Positions 17,828-25,689 of a stretch of DNA of 47,378 nt are shown piece after piece (within the stretch, counting starts at the first letter, position 1; each line of letters starts with the position of its first letter). The notes beneath the pieces were generated by a model, which worked only from the letters and a program-made list of their open reading frames with translations, made no database searches and had not been told where the DNA came from. Made by a program: the position numbers and the translations under genes. Source of the stretch: JACVRW01 sp035650215 (lineage in GTDB: Bacteria > Actinomycetota > Thermoleophilia > Solirubrobacterales > Thermoleophilaceae); the NCBI GenBank assembly GCA_035650215.1, contig DASRIC010000006.1:1-47378 (forward strand), given 5' to 3'.

Positions 17828-20227
17828 CTAGGCCGTCAGGAAGCCCCGCTTGCCCGGCCGCGCGCTCGCCTGCCGGAACGACATCGCGAGCACCCCGGCC
17901 GCGCAGGCCAGCTGCAGCGCCGACAGCGCCAGCGCGATCTCGGTGAGGTTCGCTCCGATCCCCAGCAGCATCAGCACCTCCGCGAGCGCCGCGGGCCCGA
18001 GCACCCACAGGAAGCTCGCCCGGCCGAGCGCCAGCAGGTACTGGACCGACAGGTAGGCACAGGCGAGCAGCGCCATGGCCAGGCCGAGCCAGGGCAGCGC
18101 GCCGGCGGCCTCGGTCAGGTCCTCGCCGAACACCGTGCGGAGCAGCGGCTCGGCGGCCAGCGCGTAGATCAGCACCATCGGGATCGCCGCGGCGGCGATC
18201 AGCGCGAGCGTGCGCGTGAGCACCGGCCGCGCGTCGCCTCCCAGCTTGGCCCGGCGGGCGGCCTCGGGCAGCAGGTAGAGGCCGAGCCCGACCGCCACCC
18301 AGATGATCGCCTTGGCCGCCACGGCCGCCACCGCGTAGGAGCCGGCGGCGTCCTCGGTGGCCTCGTGCTTGACCACGATCACGTGGACCTCCTGGAGGGC
18401 GAACAGGAGCGTCAGGCCCAGCACGGGCACCCAGGCGTCGCCGAGCAGGTCGCGCAGCCGCGGCTCGTCGCCGTCGGGGTCGCGGTGGGGCAGCCGCCGC
18501 ATCAGGGAGGGAGCGAGCGCGAGCGCCATGGTGCCGATCGAGAGCGCGCTGCCGAGGAAGGCGCCGGTCACGTCGAGCCCGGCGGCCACGAGGGCGAGAC
18601 CGAACACGAGCCGCGTGCTGGACTCGCCGATGATCGAGAAGCCAACCATCTTGTAGCGCTCGAAGCCCTGGAGGGCGCCGCGCTCCACCGAGAGCACCAT
18701 CCACAGCATCGCCGTGAGCGGCACGCCGGCCGCGGCCCACACCTCGTCGACGTTGATCACCGCGCCCAGCACGTGCCGGAGCGGGATCGCCGCGAGCGCC
18801 ACCACCACCGTCGCGGCCAGAAGCCGCGTGAGCCATCGCTTGACTCCCGCGCCGGCGCGCGGGTCGCCGGACGCGACCGCGCGTGACACCTCCCGCGCGG
18901 CGGCGATCTGGAGCGCCGAGCCGGGGACCATCAGGATGATGAACGCCGAAACCAGGGCGGCCAGCGAGCCGTAGCCGCCGGCGCCGAGCACTCGCGCGAA
19001 GACGATCGTGAAGGCGAGGGCGATCACGTTGCTCGTGATCACCGCCGCCGCCAGGCCGGCCGCGCGGCCGGTGTCGGATTGCCGCAGTCCCTCGATCAGG
19101 CCGGGCCGGTCGCGGGCCGCCTCGACCTCGGACTCGAGCACCGCCAGGTTGTCGCGCGCGGTCCGGTCCCACGTGAACTCCTGAGCGCGCTCGAGCGCCC
19201 GCGCACCCAGGCGCTCGCGCAGCTCGCGGTCGCGCACGAGCAAGCGGGTCCTCTCCGCCAGCTCCTCGGGCTCGAGGGCCAGCAGGCCGGTCTCCTCGTC
19301 GACGATCGACTCGGGCAGCCCGCCCACCGCCAGCGCGGCGCTCGGGGTGCCGCAGGCGGCCGCCTCCATCACGGTGAGGCACCAGCCCTCGGCCGACGAC
19401 GCGGTGAGGTTCACCCACGAGCTGCGCAGCAGCTCGAGCTTCTTCTCCTCGCTCACGTGGCCGTGCAGGCGCACCCGCTCGCCCAGCCCGCGCGCCTCGA
19501 TCTCGGCCTCGATCGCCTCGCGGTGGTCGCCGTCGCCGGCCATCTCGAGACGCGCCTCGGGCACGTGCTCGAGCACGTCCAGCAGCACCTCGATCCGCTT
19601 GTAGCGCTTGAAGCGGCCCAGGTAGAGGAGCGTGGGCTCCGGCGCCCGCTCGCCGCCGGGCGAGTAGGCCGCCAGGTCCACCCCGATGTAGTTCATCGCG
19701 ATCGACTCGCGCGGGATGCCGAGCGCCTCGAGGTCCAGCGCCGCGGCCTGCGAGATCGTGAGGAAGCGCGAGCCCCGGTAGAGGAAGCGAAGCGGGACCG
19801 TCTCGAGCAGGAACGCGGCCAGCGCGCCCTTGCGGCCCCACTCGCGTACGTAGTGGTCGCGATGCACGTGGTGCACGAGCGTGACCCGCGGCGTTCGCAG
19901 CCAGATCGGGGTCAGGAAGCTGATCCCGTTCACCACCTCGAGCACCACGTCGGCGTCGGGCACGAGGCCGCGCCACTGCTTCCAGATCGCGCGCGGGAAG
20001 ACCGTCGAGCGTCCGCCGACCCGGTGGATCTCGAGCGCGCCGTGGCGCTCGTGGGGCAGGCAGCCGTCGTAGCCGCACGCGATCACCGACACCCGGTGTC
20101 CCCAGGCGAGCCAGCGCTCGACCTGCCCGTACAGGTTCGTGCCGGTGCCGCCCCCCTGCGGGTGCGTCCAGTCGCGGTCGGTGAGCACGAGAACGTGCAC
20201 GGGCGGTGAGGGTAGAGCCGGGATCAC
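17828..20227 (-). CDS. Fusion of GT4-type glycosyltransferase and polysaccharide flippase
   Basis: 799 residues in one uninterrupted frame. Residues 1-370 are a GT-B glycosyltransferase: glycine-rich T-H-P-Q-G-G-G-T-G near residue 25, L-G-R-F-K-R-Y-K-R near 203-211, and the E-x7-E motif (Glu280, Glu288) in A-E-G-W-C-L-T-V-M-E. From about residue 388 to 785 there are some 12 membrane spans of the Wzx/MATE-like oligosaccharide flippase type (R-V-L-G-A-G-G-Y-G-S-L, then E-R-G-A-L-Q-G-F-E-R-Y). The two halves are normally separate proteins in glycan clusters. The join (about base 19075) would place sugar addition on the cytoplasmic face next to the flip step. The start may instead be GTG 20200; neither has a clear ribosome site. 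Confidence 0.85.
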   Translation of the reverse strand: MIPALPSPPVHVLVLTDRDWTHPQGGGTGTNLYGQVERWLAWGHRVSVIACGYDGCLPHERHGALEIHRVGGRSTVFPRAIWKQWRGLVPDADVVLEVVNGISFLTPIWLRTPRVTLVHHVHRDHYVREWGRKGALAAFLLETVPLRFLYRGSRFLTISQAAALDLEALGIPRESIAMNYIGVDLAAYSPGGERAPEPTLLYLGRFKRYKRIEVLLDVLEHVPEARLEMAGDGDHREAIEAEIEARGLGERVRLHGHVSEEKKLELLRSSWVNLTASSAEGWCLTVMEAAACGTPSAALAVGGLPESIVDEETGLLALEPEELAERTRLLVRDRELRERLGARALERAQEFTWDRTARDNLAVLESEVEAARDRPGLIEGLRQSDTGRAAGLAAAVITSNVIALAFTIVFARVLGAGGYGSLAALVSAFIILMVPGSALQIAAAREVSRAVASGDPRAGAGVKRWLTRLLAATVVVALAAIPLRHVLGAVINVDEVWAAAGVPLTAMLWMVLSVERGALQGFERYKMVGFSIIGESSTRLVFGLALVAAGLDVTGAFLGSALSIGTMALALAPSLMRRLPHRDPDGDEPRLRDLLGDAWVPVLGLTLLFALQEVHVIVVKHEATEDAAGSYAVAAVAAKAIIWVAVGLGLYLLPEAARRAKLGGDARPVLTRTLALIAAAAIPMVLIYALAAEPLLRTVFGEDLTEAAGALPWLGLAMALLACAYLSVQYLLALGRASFLWVLGPAALAEVLMLLGIGANLTEIALALSALQLACAAGVLAMSFRQASARPGKRGFLTA

Positions 20228-20232
20228 CCGAA

Positions 20233-20238
20233 TACCAT
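20233..20238 (+). promoter_or_regulatory. -10 element TACCAT of acyltransferase gene (leaderless)
   Basis: TACCAT fits TAnnnT and ends 6 bases before the GTG at 20245, so transcription would begin at the start codon itself. This supports GTG 20245 as the start; no ribosome site is seen. Confidence 0.5.
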
Positions 20239-20244
20239 CGGCAC

Positions 20245-21480
20245 GTGGACGAGTGGCGCCGCTCCGCCCCGGTGTACGTGGACACTTTCGACGGCTTCCG
20301 GGCCTACGCGATCCTGACGATCGTCGTCCTGCACGTGGCCTTCTTCGCGCAGTATGTCCCCTCGGCGGAGGTTCCGAAGGCGCTGCTCGTGTCCACCTTC
20401 CTCGCGCTCGACGTGCTCTTCTTCGTGAGCGGCTTCGTCCTTTTCCTGCCGGTGGTGCTCCACGGCGGCATGGGCGATCTGCGCTCGTACGCCATCCGGC
20501 GCGTCGCGCGGCTGGCGCCCGCGTTCTACGTGAGCCTGGTCGTGCTGGCGATCGCCGCGCCGCTCCTGCGCCCGGACCTTCACCCGCCGTTCCCGCCGGT
20601 CGACGCCGGCACGGTGCTCACGCACGTGTTCTTCCTCCACATGGAGGCGTCGGTGGCCTACGGCTCCTTCGTACCGGGCTTCGGTCTGAACGGCCCGGTC
20701 TGGACGCTCGCGATCGACATGGTCTTCTACGCGCTGCTCCCGCTCGTGGCGGGCTTCTGGCTCAGGCGCCCCTTCCTCGGCTTCGGCATCGCCGCCGCGC
20801 TGGCGGCCGGCTGGACGCTCGCGCTCGACCCCGGCGACCAGTACTTCAAGCACGCGCTCGACCCGACCAACCGCTATCTGATCTGGCACCAGGCGCCGCT
20901 CTTCCTGGCCGACTGCGCCGCCGGCATGACCGCCGCCTGGTGCTTCGTCAAGCTGCGCGGCCGCGGCACCCGGGTGCGGCCGGTGGTCGCCGTAACGCTC
21001 GCCTCGGGCGCGCTGCTCGTGCTGCTCTGGTACGTGGTGGGCAGTTCGCTCACCGACTCGCGCAACCCGCTTGTGGTGGCCGGCACGCGCTTCACCGAGG
21101 ACGCCTGGCTGCGCGTTCTCGTGCCGGCGATGCTCGGGGTGTTCGCGGTGAGCGTGTCGCTCGGCCCGCGCTGGCTGCGCTACCCGCTCGCCAACCCGCT
21201 CTCGCGCAGGCTCGCCGACATCAGCTACTCGATCTACCTCTACCACGTGATGGTGCTGCACTTCTGCCTGTTCACGCTCGGCTTCGACCGCGAGGGCACC
21301 AGGGCGGACTTCCTCACGCTCCTCGTCGCCGCCGTGGCCATCACGCTCGCGATCGCGTGGATCTCGTACGTGCTGGTCGAGCGACCCGGACGCAGGCTCG
21401 GCCGCCGCCTTGCACGCCGCTACGAGCGCCCGCGCGAGCGCGAGCCGGCCGCCCCCCAGCCGACCGTCGTGGTGAGATAG
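20245..21480 (+). CDS. Acyltransferase 3 family membrane protein (OafA-like)
   Basis: 411 residues with about ten membrane spans. The N-terminus has D-G-F-R-A-Y-A-I-L-T-I-V-V-L-H, the family's conserved Arg and His in the first span, followed by S-G-F-V-L-F-L-P and an R-R-V-A-R-L-A-P-A-F-Y motif. The C-terminus ends in an Arg-rich cytoplasmic tail. Members O-acylate sugars of lipopolysaccharide, peptidoglycan, antibiotics or exopolysaccharide; here the glycan context suggests acylation of an envelope polysaccharide. The open frame extends to 20206, but the -10 element and divergent neighbour favour GTG 20245. Six bases separate its stop from the next gene. Confidence 0.85.
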   Translation: MDEWRRSAPVYVDTFDGFRAYAILTIVVLHVAFFAQYVPSAEVPKALLVSTFLALDVLFFVSGFVLFLPVVLHGGMGDLRSYAIRRVARLAPAFYVSLVVLAIAAPLLRPDLHPPFPPVDAGTVLTHVFFLHMEASVAYGSFVPGFGLNGPVWTLAIDMVFYALLPLVAGFWLRRPFLGFGIAAALAAGWTLALDPGDQYFKHALDPTNRYLIWHQAPLFLADCAAGMTAAWCFVKLRGRGTRVRPVVAVTLASGALLVLLWYVVGSSLTDSRNPLVVAGTRFTEDAWLRVLVPAMLGVFAVSVSLGPRWLRYPLANPLSRRLADISYSIYLYHVMVLHFCLFTLGFDREGTRADFLTLLVAAVAITLAIAWISYVLVERPGRRLGRRLARRYERPREREPAAPQPTVVVR

Positions 21481-21486
21481 GGGCGG

Positions 21487-22461
21487 ATGCACCCCAAGCT
21501 GTCAGTGGTCGTGCCGGTCTTCAACGAGGAGGAGAGCCTGCCCGAGCTCCACGCTCGGCTGCGCAAGGCGCTGGCCGGGATCTCGCACGAGCTCGTGTAC
21601 GTGGACGACGGCTCGGCCGACCGCTCGGTCGAGATCGTGGAGGGCTGGACGCGCGCCGAGGAGGGCGTGACGCTTGTGCAGCTGTCGCGCAACTTCGGGA
21701 TGGAGATCGCGATGTCGGCGGGCATCGACCAGTCGCGCGGGGACTGGGTCGTGCTGATCCACGCGGATCTCCAGGACCCCCCGGAGCTGATCCCCCAGAT
21801 GCTCGAGGAGGCCCTTCGCCAGCAGGCCGACGTGGTCTACGCCCGGCGCATCGGGCGCGACGAGAGCGCGGTCAAGCGCAGCCTCGCCACCACCTTCTAC
21901 CGGATGATGGAGCGCCTCGCTCGGGTGCCCTTCCAGGGCCAGGCCGGGGACTTCAGGCTGATGTCGCGGCGGGTGGTTGAGGCCGTCCAGCGCATGCCCG
22001 AGCGGCGCCGCTTCCTGCGCGGCATGGTCGCCTGGGTCGGCTTCGAGCAGGTGCCGATCGAGTACCGGCGAGCGGGCCGCTCGCACGGCCGCGGCGCCTC
22101 CTACCCGCAGCTCTTCCGGCTGGCGATCGAGGCGCTCACGGCGTACTCGGACGTGCCGCTCTCGCTGGCCACGATCGCCGGCACGTTCACGGCCATCGTG
22201 AGCGCGCTCGGCGGCGTGTTGGTGGCGCTGCTCACGCTGTTCGGCGTCGTCGACGTGTCCACCCAGTCGTTCGTGCTGCTGGCGCTGCTGTTCCTGGGCG
22301 GCATCCAGCTCATCACCGTCGGCATCATCGGGCGCTACCTCGCGCGCGTGCACGAGGAGTCGCTCAAGCGCCCGCTCTACCTGCTTTCGCGCGTGGTCCC
22401 GGCGCGCACGGCGTCCGGACGCGAGCTGGACGCGCCGACCGAGCCCGCCGAAAGCCGTTGA
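21487..22461 (+). CDS. GT2 family polyprenyl-phosphate glycosyltransferase (GtrB/CsbB/DPM-like)
   Basis: 324 residues. A GT-A fold domain (1-220) shows V-V-P-V-F-N-E-E-E-S-L, V-D-D-G-S-A-D, R-N-F-G-M-E and the metal-binding region H-A-D-L-Q-D-P-P-E. Two C-terminal membrane spans (about 225-250 and 258-285) are the GtrB/CsbB arrangement. These enzymes load a sugar from an NDP donor onto polyprenyl phosphate in the inner leaflet, giving the donor for GT-C enzymes. Two YfhO-like proteins and other GT-C proteins lie upstream, so it is the likely source of their lipid-linked sugar. It overlaps tag by 4 bases (TTGA). Confidence 0.87.
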   Translation: MHPKLSVVVPVFNEEESLPELHARLRKALAGISHELVYVDDGSADRSVEIVEGWTRAEEGVTLVQLSRNFGMEIAMSAGIDQSRGDWVVLIHADLQDPPELIPQMLEEALRQQADVVYARRIGRDESAVKRSLATTFYRMMERLARVPFQGQAGDFRLMSRRVVEAVQRMPERRRFLRGMVAWVGFEQVPIEYRRAGRSHGRGASYPQLFRLAIEALTAYSDVPLSLATIAGTFTAIVSALGGVLVALLTLFGVVDVSTQSFVLLALLFLGGIQLITVGIIGRYLARVHEESLKRPLYLLSRVVPARTASGRELDAPTEPAESR

Positions 22462-23075
22462 GCCTCGCCCGCGGCTCGGACGGGCGCCGGCGCTGCTCCT
22501 GGGGTGCGTCCACGCCCGACTACGAGCGCTACCACGACGAGGAGTGGGGTCGCCCGGTTACCGACGACCGCGGCCTCTACGAGCGGATGGTGCTCGAGGG
22601 CTTCCAGTCCGGCCTCTCCTGGCTCACCGTCCTGCGCAAGCGCGAGAGCTTCCGCGCGGCGTTCGCGGACTTCGAGATCGACGCGGTGGCCCGCTTCGGC
22701 GATCGGGACGTCGCGCGCCTGCTCGCCGACGCCGGCATCATCCGTCACCGCGGCAAGATCGAGGCGGCGATCGCCAACGCGCGGGCCGCCGCGGCGCTCG
22801 AGCTCCCGCTGGCCGAGCTGGTGTGGTCGTTCGCGCCGCCGCTCAGGCGGCGCGCCCCGCGCGCCCACGAGGACGTGCCGGCGCTCACCCCTGAGTCGAC
22901 CGCGCTCTCCAAGGAGCTCAAGCGGCGCGGCTTCCGCTTCGTCGGACCCACCACCGCCTACGCGACCATGCAGGCCTGCGGACTGGTGAACGACCACATC
23001 GCCGGCTGCTGGGTGAGGGGGGAGGTCACGCGCGCGCAGCGGGCGCGCGAGTATCCTCCTCGCGGGGATGGATGA
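22458..23075 (+). CDS. tag: DNA-3-methyladenine glycosylase I
   Basis: 205 residues; excises 3-methyladenine from alkylated DNA (base excision repair). The whole Tag signature is present: R-C-S-W near residue 12, Y-H-D-E-E-W-G-R-P, L-E-G-F-Q-S-G-L-S-W, F-V-G-P-T-T-A-Y-A-T-M-Q-A-C-G-L-V and N-D-H-I-A-G-C. The Cys of RCSW, His of YHD, and His and Cys of NDHIAGC correspond to the four zinc ligands of E. coli Tag. It starts at a TTG overlapping the GT2 stop, and its end overlaps the M20 gene by 8 bases. It therefore seems cotranscribed with envelope genes without an obvious functional tie. Confidence 0.93.
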   Translation: MSLARGSDGRRRCSWGASTPDYERYHDEEWGRPVTDDRGLYERMVLEGFQSGLSWLTVLRKRESFRAAFADFEIDAVARFGDRDVARLLADAGIIRHRGKIEAAIANARAAAALELPLAELVWSFAPPLRRRAPRAHEDVPALTPESTALSKELKRRGFRFVGPTTAYATMQACGLVNDHIAGCWVRGEVTRAQRAREYPPRGDG

Positions 23076-24189
23076 ACGCGTTCTCACCGAACGCCTGATC
23101 ACCTACGACACGTCCACCCTGGAGGGCATGCAGAGCGCCGCCGCCTTCGTCAAGGGCTGGCTCGAGGCGCGGGACGTGGAGGTGAGAGGCACGACGCACA
23201 ACGGCCGGCCGCTGCTGGCCGCCACCGTCGGCCCCCAAACCGGCCCCACGATCGTGCTCCACGGCCACCTCGACGTGGTGCCGGGACGCGCCGAGCAGTT
23301 CGTGCCGCGCGTGGAGGGGGACCGGCTCTTCGGCCGCGGCGCCTACGACATGAAGGCCGGCCTGGCCGGGATGATGTGCGCGCTGCGCGACCTGGCGCTG
23401 CAGGACCGCGTACGGGTGCACTTCGTCTGCGTCTCCGACGAGGAGTCGGAGGAGTCCGAACAGCGCGGCTCGGACTACCTGGTGGAACAGGGATACCTGG
23501 GCGACTTCGCGATCACGGGCGAGCCTACGGACCTGCTGATCGGCATCCAGGCCAAGGGCGTGCTGGCCCTGCGTCTGGAGGTCACGGGCATCGCGGCGCA
23601 CGGATCGACGCCATGGCTCGGCGACAACGCCGTGCTCAAGGCCTTCGACGTGTTGCGCCAGATCGAGAGCCTCGCGTTCACGCGCGAGTCGTCCGAGCTG
23701 TTCGACCGGCCGTCGATCAACCTCGGCCGGATCTGGGGCGGCGACGCCCTCAACAAGGTGCCCGACCTGTGCACCATCGACGTGGACGTGCGCTACCTGC
23801 CGGGCCAGGACCCGGAGGAGATCCAGGAGGCGATCGCGAACCTTCCTGACACCAGCGTGGTCAAGACCTTCCATCGCAGGCCTGCCATCGTCGAGCGCGA
23901 CAACCCGTTCGTGCAGACGCTCGGCGAGGCGATCTCGCGTGTGGCGGCCCCGAAGAGCGAACGGCTGTCGGTGGGGCGCGACGGCGCCTCGGACGCGATC
24001 TCGTTCCTCGAGGCCGGCGTGCCCGCCGTCGAGTTCGGCCCAATCGGGGGCGGCCATCATGGCCCCGAGGAGTGGATTTCGGTCCGGTCGCTGGGCCAGT
24101 ATCGGGAGGCGCTCGTGGAGTTCGTCACACTTCTCCCGGCTCGCCTGCCCGCCGACGGCGAGGATGACCGCCGGCTCCGAATCGCCTAA
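23068..24189 (+). CDS. M20 family metallopeptidase (ArgE/DapE/CPG2-like)
   Basis: 373 residues. Zinc-ligand motifs are in order: H-G-H-L-D-V-V-P (His67, Asp69), R-G-A-Y-D-M-K-A-G (Asp94), D-E-E-S-E (Glu125/126), G-E-P-T-D (Glu152) and the late G-G-G-H-H-G-P-E-E. The dimerisation domain lies between about residues 160 and 275. Family members hydrolyse N-acyl amino acids, succinyl-diaminopimelate or dipeptides; key residues do not separate ArgE, DapE and peptidase roles. A G-rich ribosome site sits immediately before the ATG, and TATCCT at 23052-23057 could give it its own promoter. Confidence 0.87.
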   Translation: MDERVLTERLITYDTSTLEGMQSAAAFVKGWLEARDVEVRGTTHNGRPLLAATVGPQTGPTIVLHGHLDVVPGRAEQFVPRVEGDRLFGRGAYDMKAGLAGMMCALRDLALQDRVRVHFVCVSDEESEESEQRGSDYLVEQGYLGDFAITGEPTDLLIGIQAKGVLALRLEVTGIAAHGSTPWLGDNAVLKAFDVLRQIESLAFTRESSELFDRPSINLGRIWGGDALNKVPDLCTIDVDVRYLPGQDPEEIQEAIANLPDTSVVKTFHRRPAIVERDNPFVQTLGEAISRVAAPKSERLSVGRDGASDAISFLEAGVPAVEFGPIGGGHHGPEEWISVRSLGQYREALVEFVTLLPARLPADGEDDRRLRIA

Positions 24190-24195
24190 GCACTC

Positions 24196-25671
24196 GTGTT
24201 CGACGACATACCCCGCCCCGGACTCTGGAAGCGCCTGCTGCTCGGCGGGCTGCTCGTGATCTTCGCGAGCGCCGGCGCAACGGCCGTCGCCGGCTTCAAC
24301 GAGATCGACAAGGTCGTGGACGCGCTCAAGCTCGGACCGGAGCTCAAGCTCGGCAAGCGCGACCTGGCCGAGACCGACCCCGGCGACCCCCAGACGCTGA
24401 TGATCCTCGGCTCGGACCGGCGCCCGCGGGAGAACGTGGAGGGCGCGGCCGGCGCGCGCTCGGACACGATCATGCTGGTCCGCCTCGACCCGGAGAAGGA
24501 GGCGATCGCGGTGATGTCGCTGCCGCGCGACCTCAAGGTCGAGATCCCCGGCTACGGCACCGACAAGATCAACGCCGCCTACCAGGCCGGCGGGCCCGAG
24601 CTCGCGCTGCGGACGGTCAAGCAGCTCACCGGCCTTCCGATCAACCACGTGATCAACGTGAGCTTCCGCGGCTTCTGGCGCGCCGTGAACGCGATCGGCT
24701 GCGTGTACGCCGACATCGACCACGACTACTACAACGACAGCGCCGAGTACACCTTCATCGACATCGACGCCGGCTACCAGCGCCTGTGCGCGCGCAAGGC
24801 GCTTCAGTACGTGCGCTTCCGCCACACCGACACGGACCTCGTGCGCTCGGCACGCCAGCAGGACTTCCTGCGCCAGGCCAAGCAGCAGATCACCACCTCG
24901 CAGCTGTTCGAGCAGCGCGTGCGACTGCTTCGGATCTTCGGTCGCAACACCTCCACGGACAGCGCGCTGCGCTCTTCGGCCGAGGTGCTGCGGTTGCTCA
25001 AGCTCGCGGTGGGCACGGCCGGCCTGCCGGTGCAGGAGATCCACTTCGAGGGCCAGATCGGGCCCAGTTACGTGGAGGCCACCAACGAGCAGGTGAAGAA
25101 GCTGGTGCAGCAGTTCCTGAACGTCGAGGACACGCCCGGTCCGCGCGGCGGCGAGGAGGAGAAGCCGGAGCCGCAGACGAAGCGCCGCAAGCAGCAGCGC
25201 CGCAACCGCTCCGGCCCGGCCGCGCTCGGCCTCTACGACGCGAGCGGGCTCGGCGCGGACCAGGGCCTGCAGGCGGTCCAGGCCGGGGCCGGCGGCTCGC
25301 TGCCCGTGCTCTACCCGACGCTCCTGCTCAACTCGTCCGAGTTCGCGGACGCCCCCCGCGTCTACAAGGTGATGGCTCCGGGCGGCAAGCGCTACGGCGC
25401 CTACCGCATGGTGATGCGGCGCACGAACGCGAATGGCGAGTACTACGGCCTTCAGGGCACCACCTGGCAGGACCCGCCGATCCTCGGCGGCCCCCACGAG
25501 ACGAGGAAGCTCCGCGGGCAGGAGTACGAGCTTCACTACGCGGGAGACCGGCTGCGCCTGGTGGCCTGGCACACGCCCAAGGCGGCCTACTGGGTCTCGA
25601 ACACGCTGCTCCAAACGCTCAGTGAGAAGCAGATGCTCGCGATCGCCCGCTCCACCCGGCCCTGCTGCTGA
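24196..25671 (+). CDS. LytR-CpsA-Psr (LCP) family cell-envelope glycan ligase
   Basis: 491 residues. One N-terminal membrane span (about 12-35) is followed by the LCP domain (about 65-240): L-G-S-D-R-R-P, A-R-S-D-T-I-M-L-V, S-L-P-R-D-L-K-V, G-T-D-K-I-N-A-A-Y and Y-V-R-F-R-H-T-D-T-D-L-V-R-S-A-R-Q-Q-D. These include the conserved Arg and Asp residues that bind polyprenyl-pyrophosphate. LCP proteins transfer lipid-linked glycans (teichoic acid, arabinogalactan, capsule) to peptidoglycan outside the membrane. Residues 325-485 are a further extracytoplasmic domain I do not recognise, and the protein ends in an unusual Pro-Cys-Cys. It follows the M20 gene by 6 bases and precedes ugd, fitting glycan attachment. 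Confidence 0.88.
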   Translation: MFDDIPRPGLWKRLLLGGLLVIFASAGATAVAGFNEIDKVVDALKLGPELKLGKRDLAETDPGDPQTLMILGSDRRPRENVEGAAGARSDTIMLVRLDPEKEAIAVMSLPRDLKVEIPGYGTDKINAAYQAGGPELALRTVKQLTGLPINHVINVSFRGFWRAVNAIGCVYADIDHDYYNDSAEYTFIDIDAGYQRLCARKALQYVRFRHTDTDLVRSARQQDFLRQAKQQITTSQLFEQRVRLLRIFGRNTSTDSALRSSAEVLRLLKLAVGTAGLPVQEIHFEGQIGPSYVEATNEQVKKLVQQFLNVEDTPGPRGGEEEKPEPQTKRRKQQRRNRSGPAALGLYDASGLGADQGLQAVQAGAGGSLPVLYPTLLLNSSEFADAPRVYKVMAPGGKRYGAYRMVMRRTNANGEYYGLQGTTWQDPPILGGPHETRKLRGQEYELHYAGDRLRLVAWHTPKAAYWVSNTLLQTLSEKQMLAIARSTRPCC

Positions 25672-25689
25672 GCTAGCCTGCTCGTCCGC

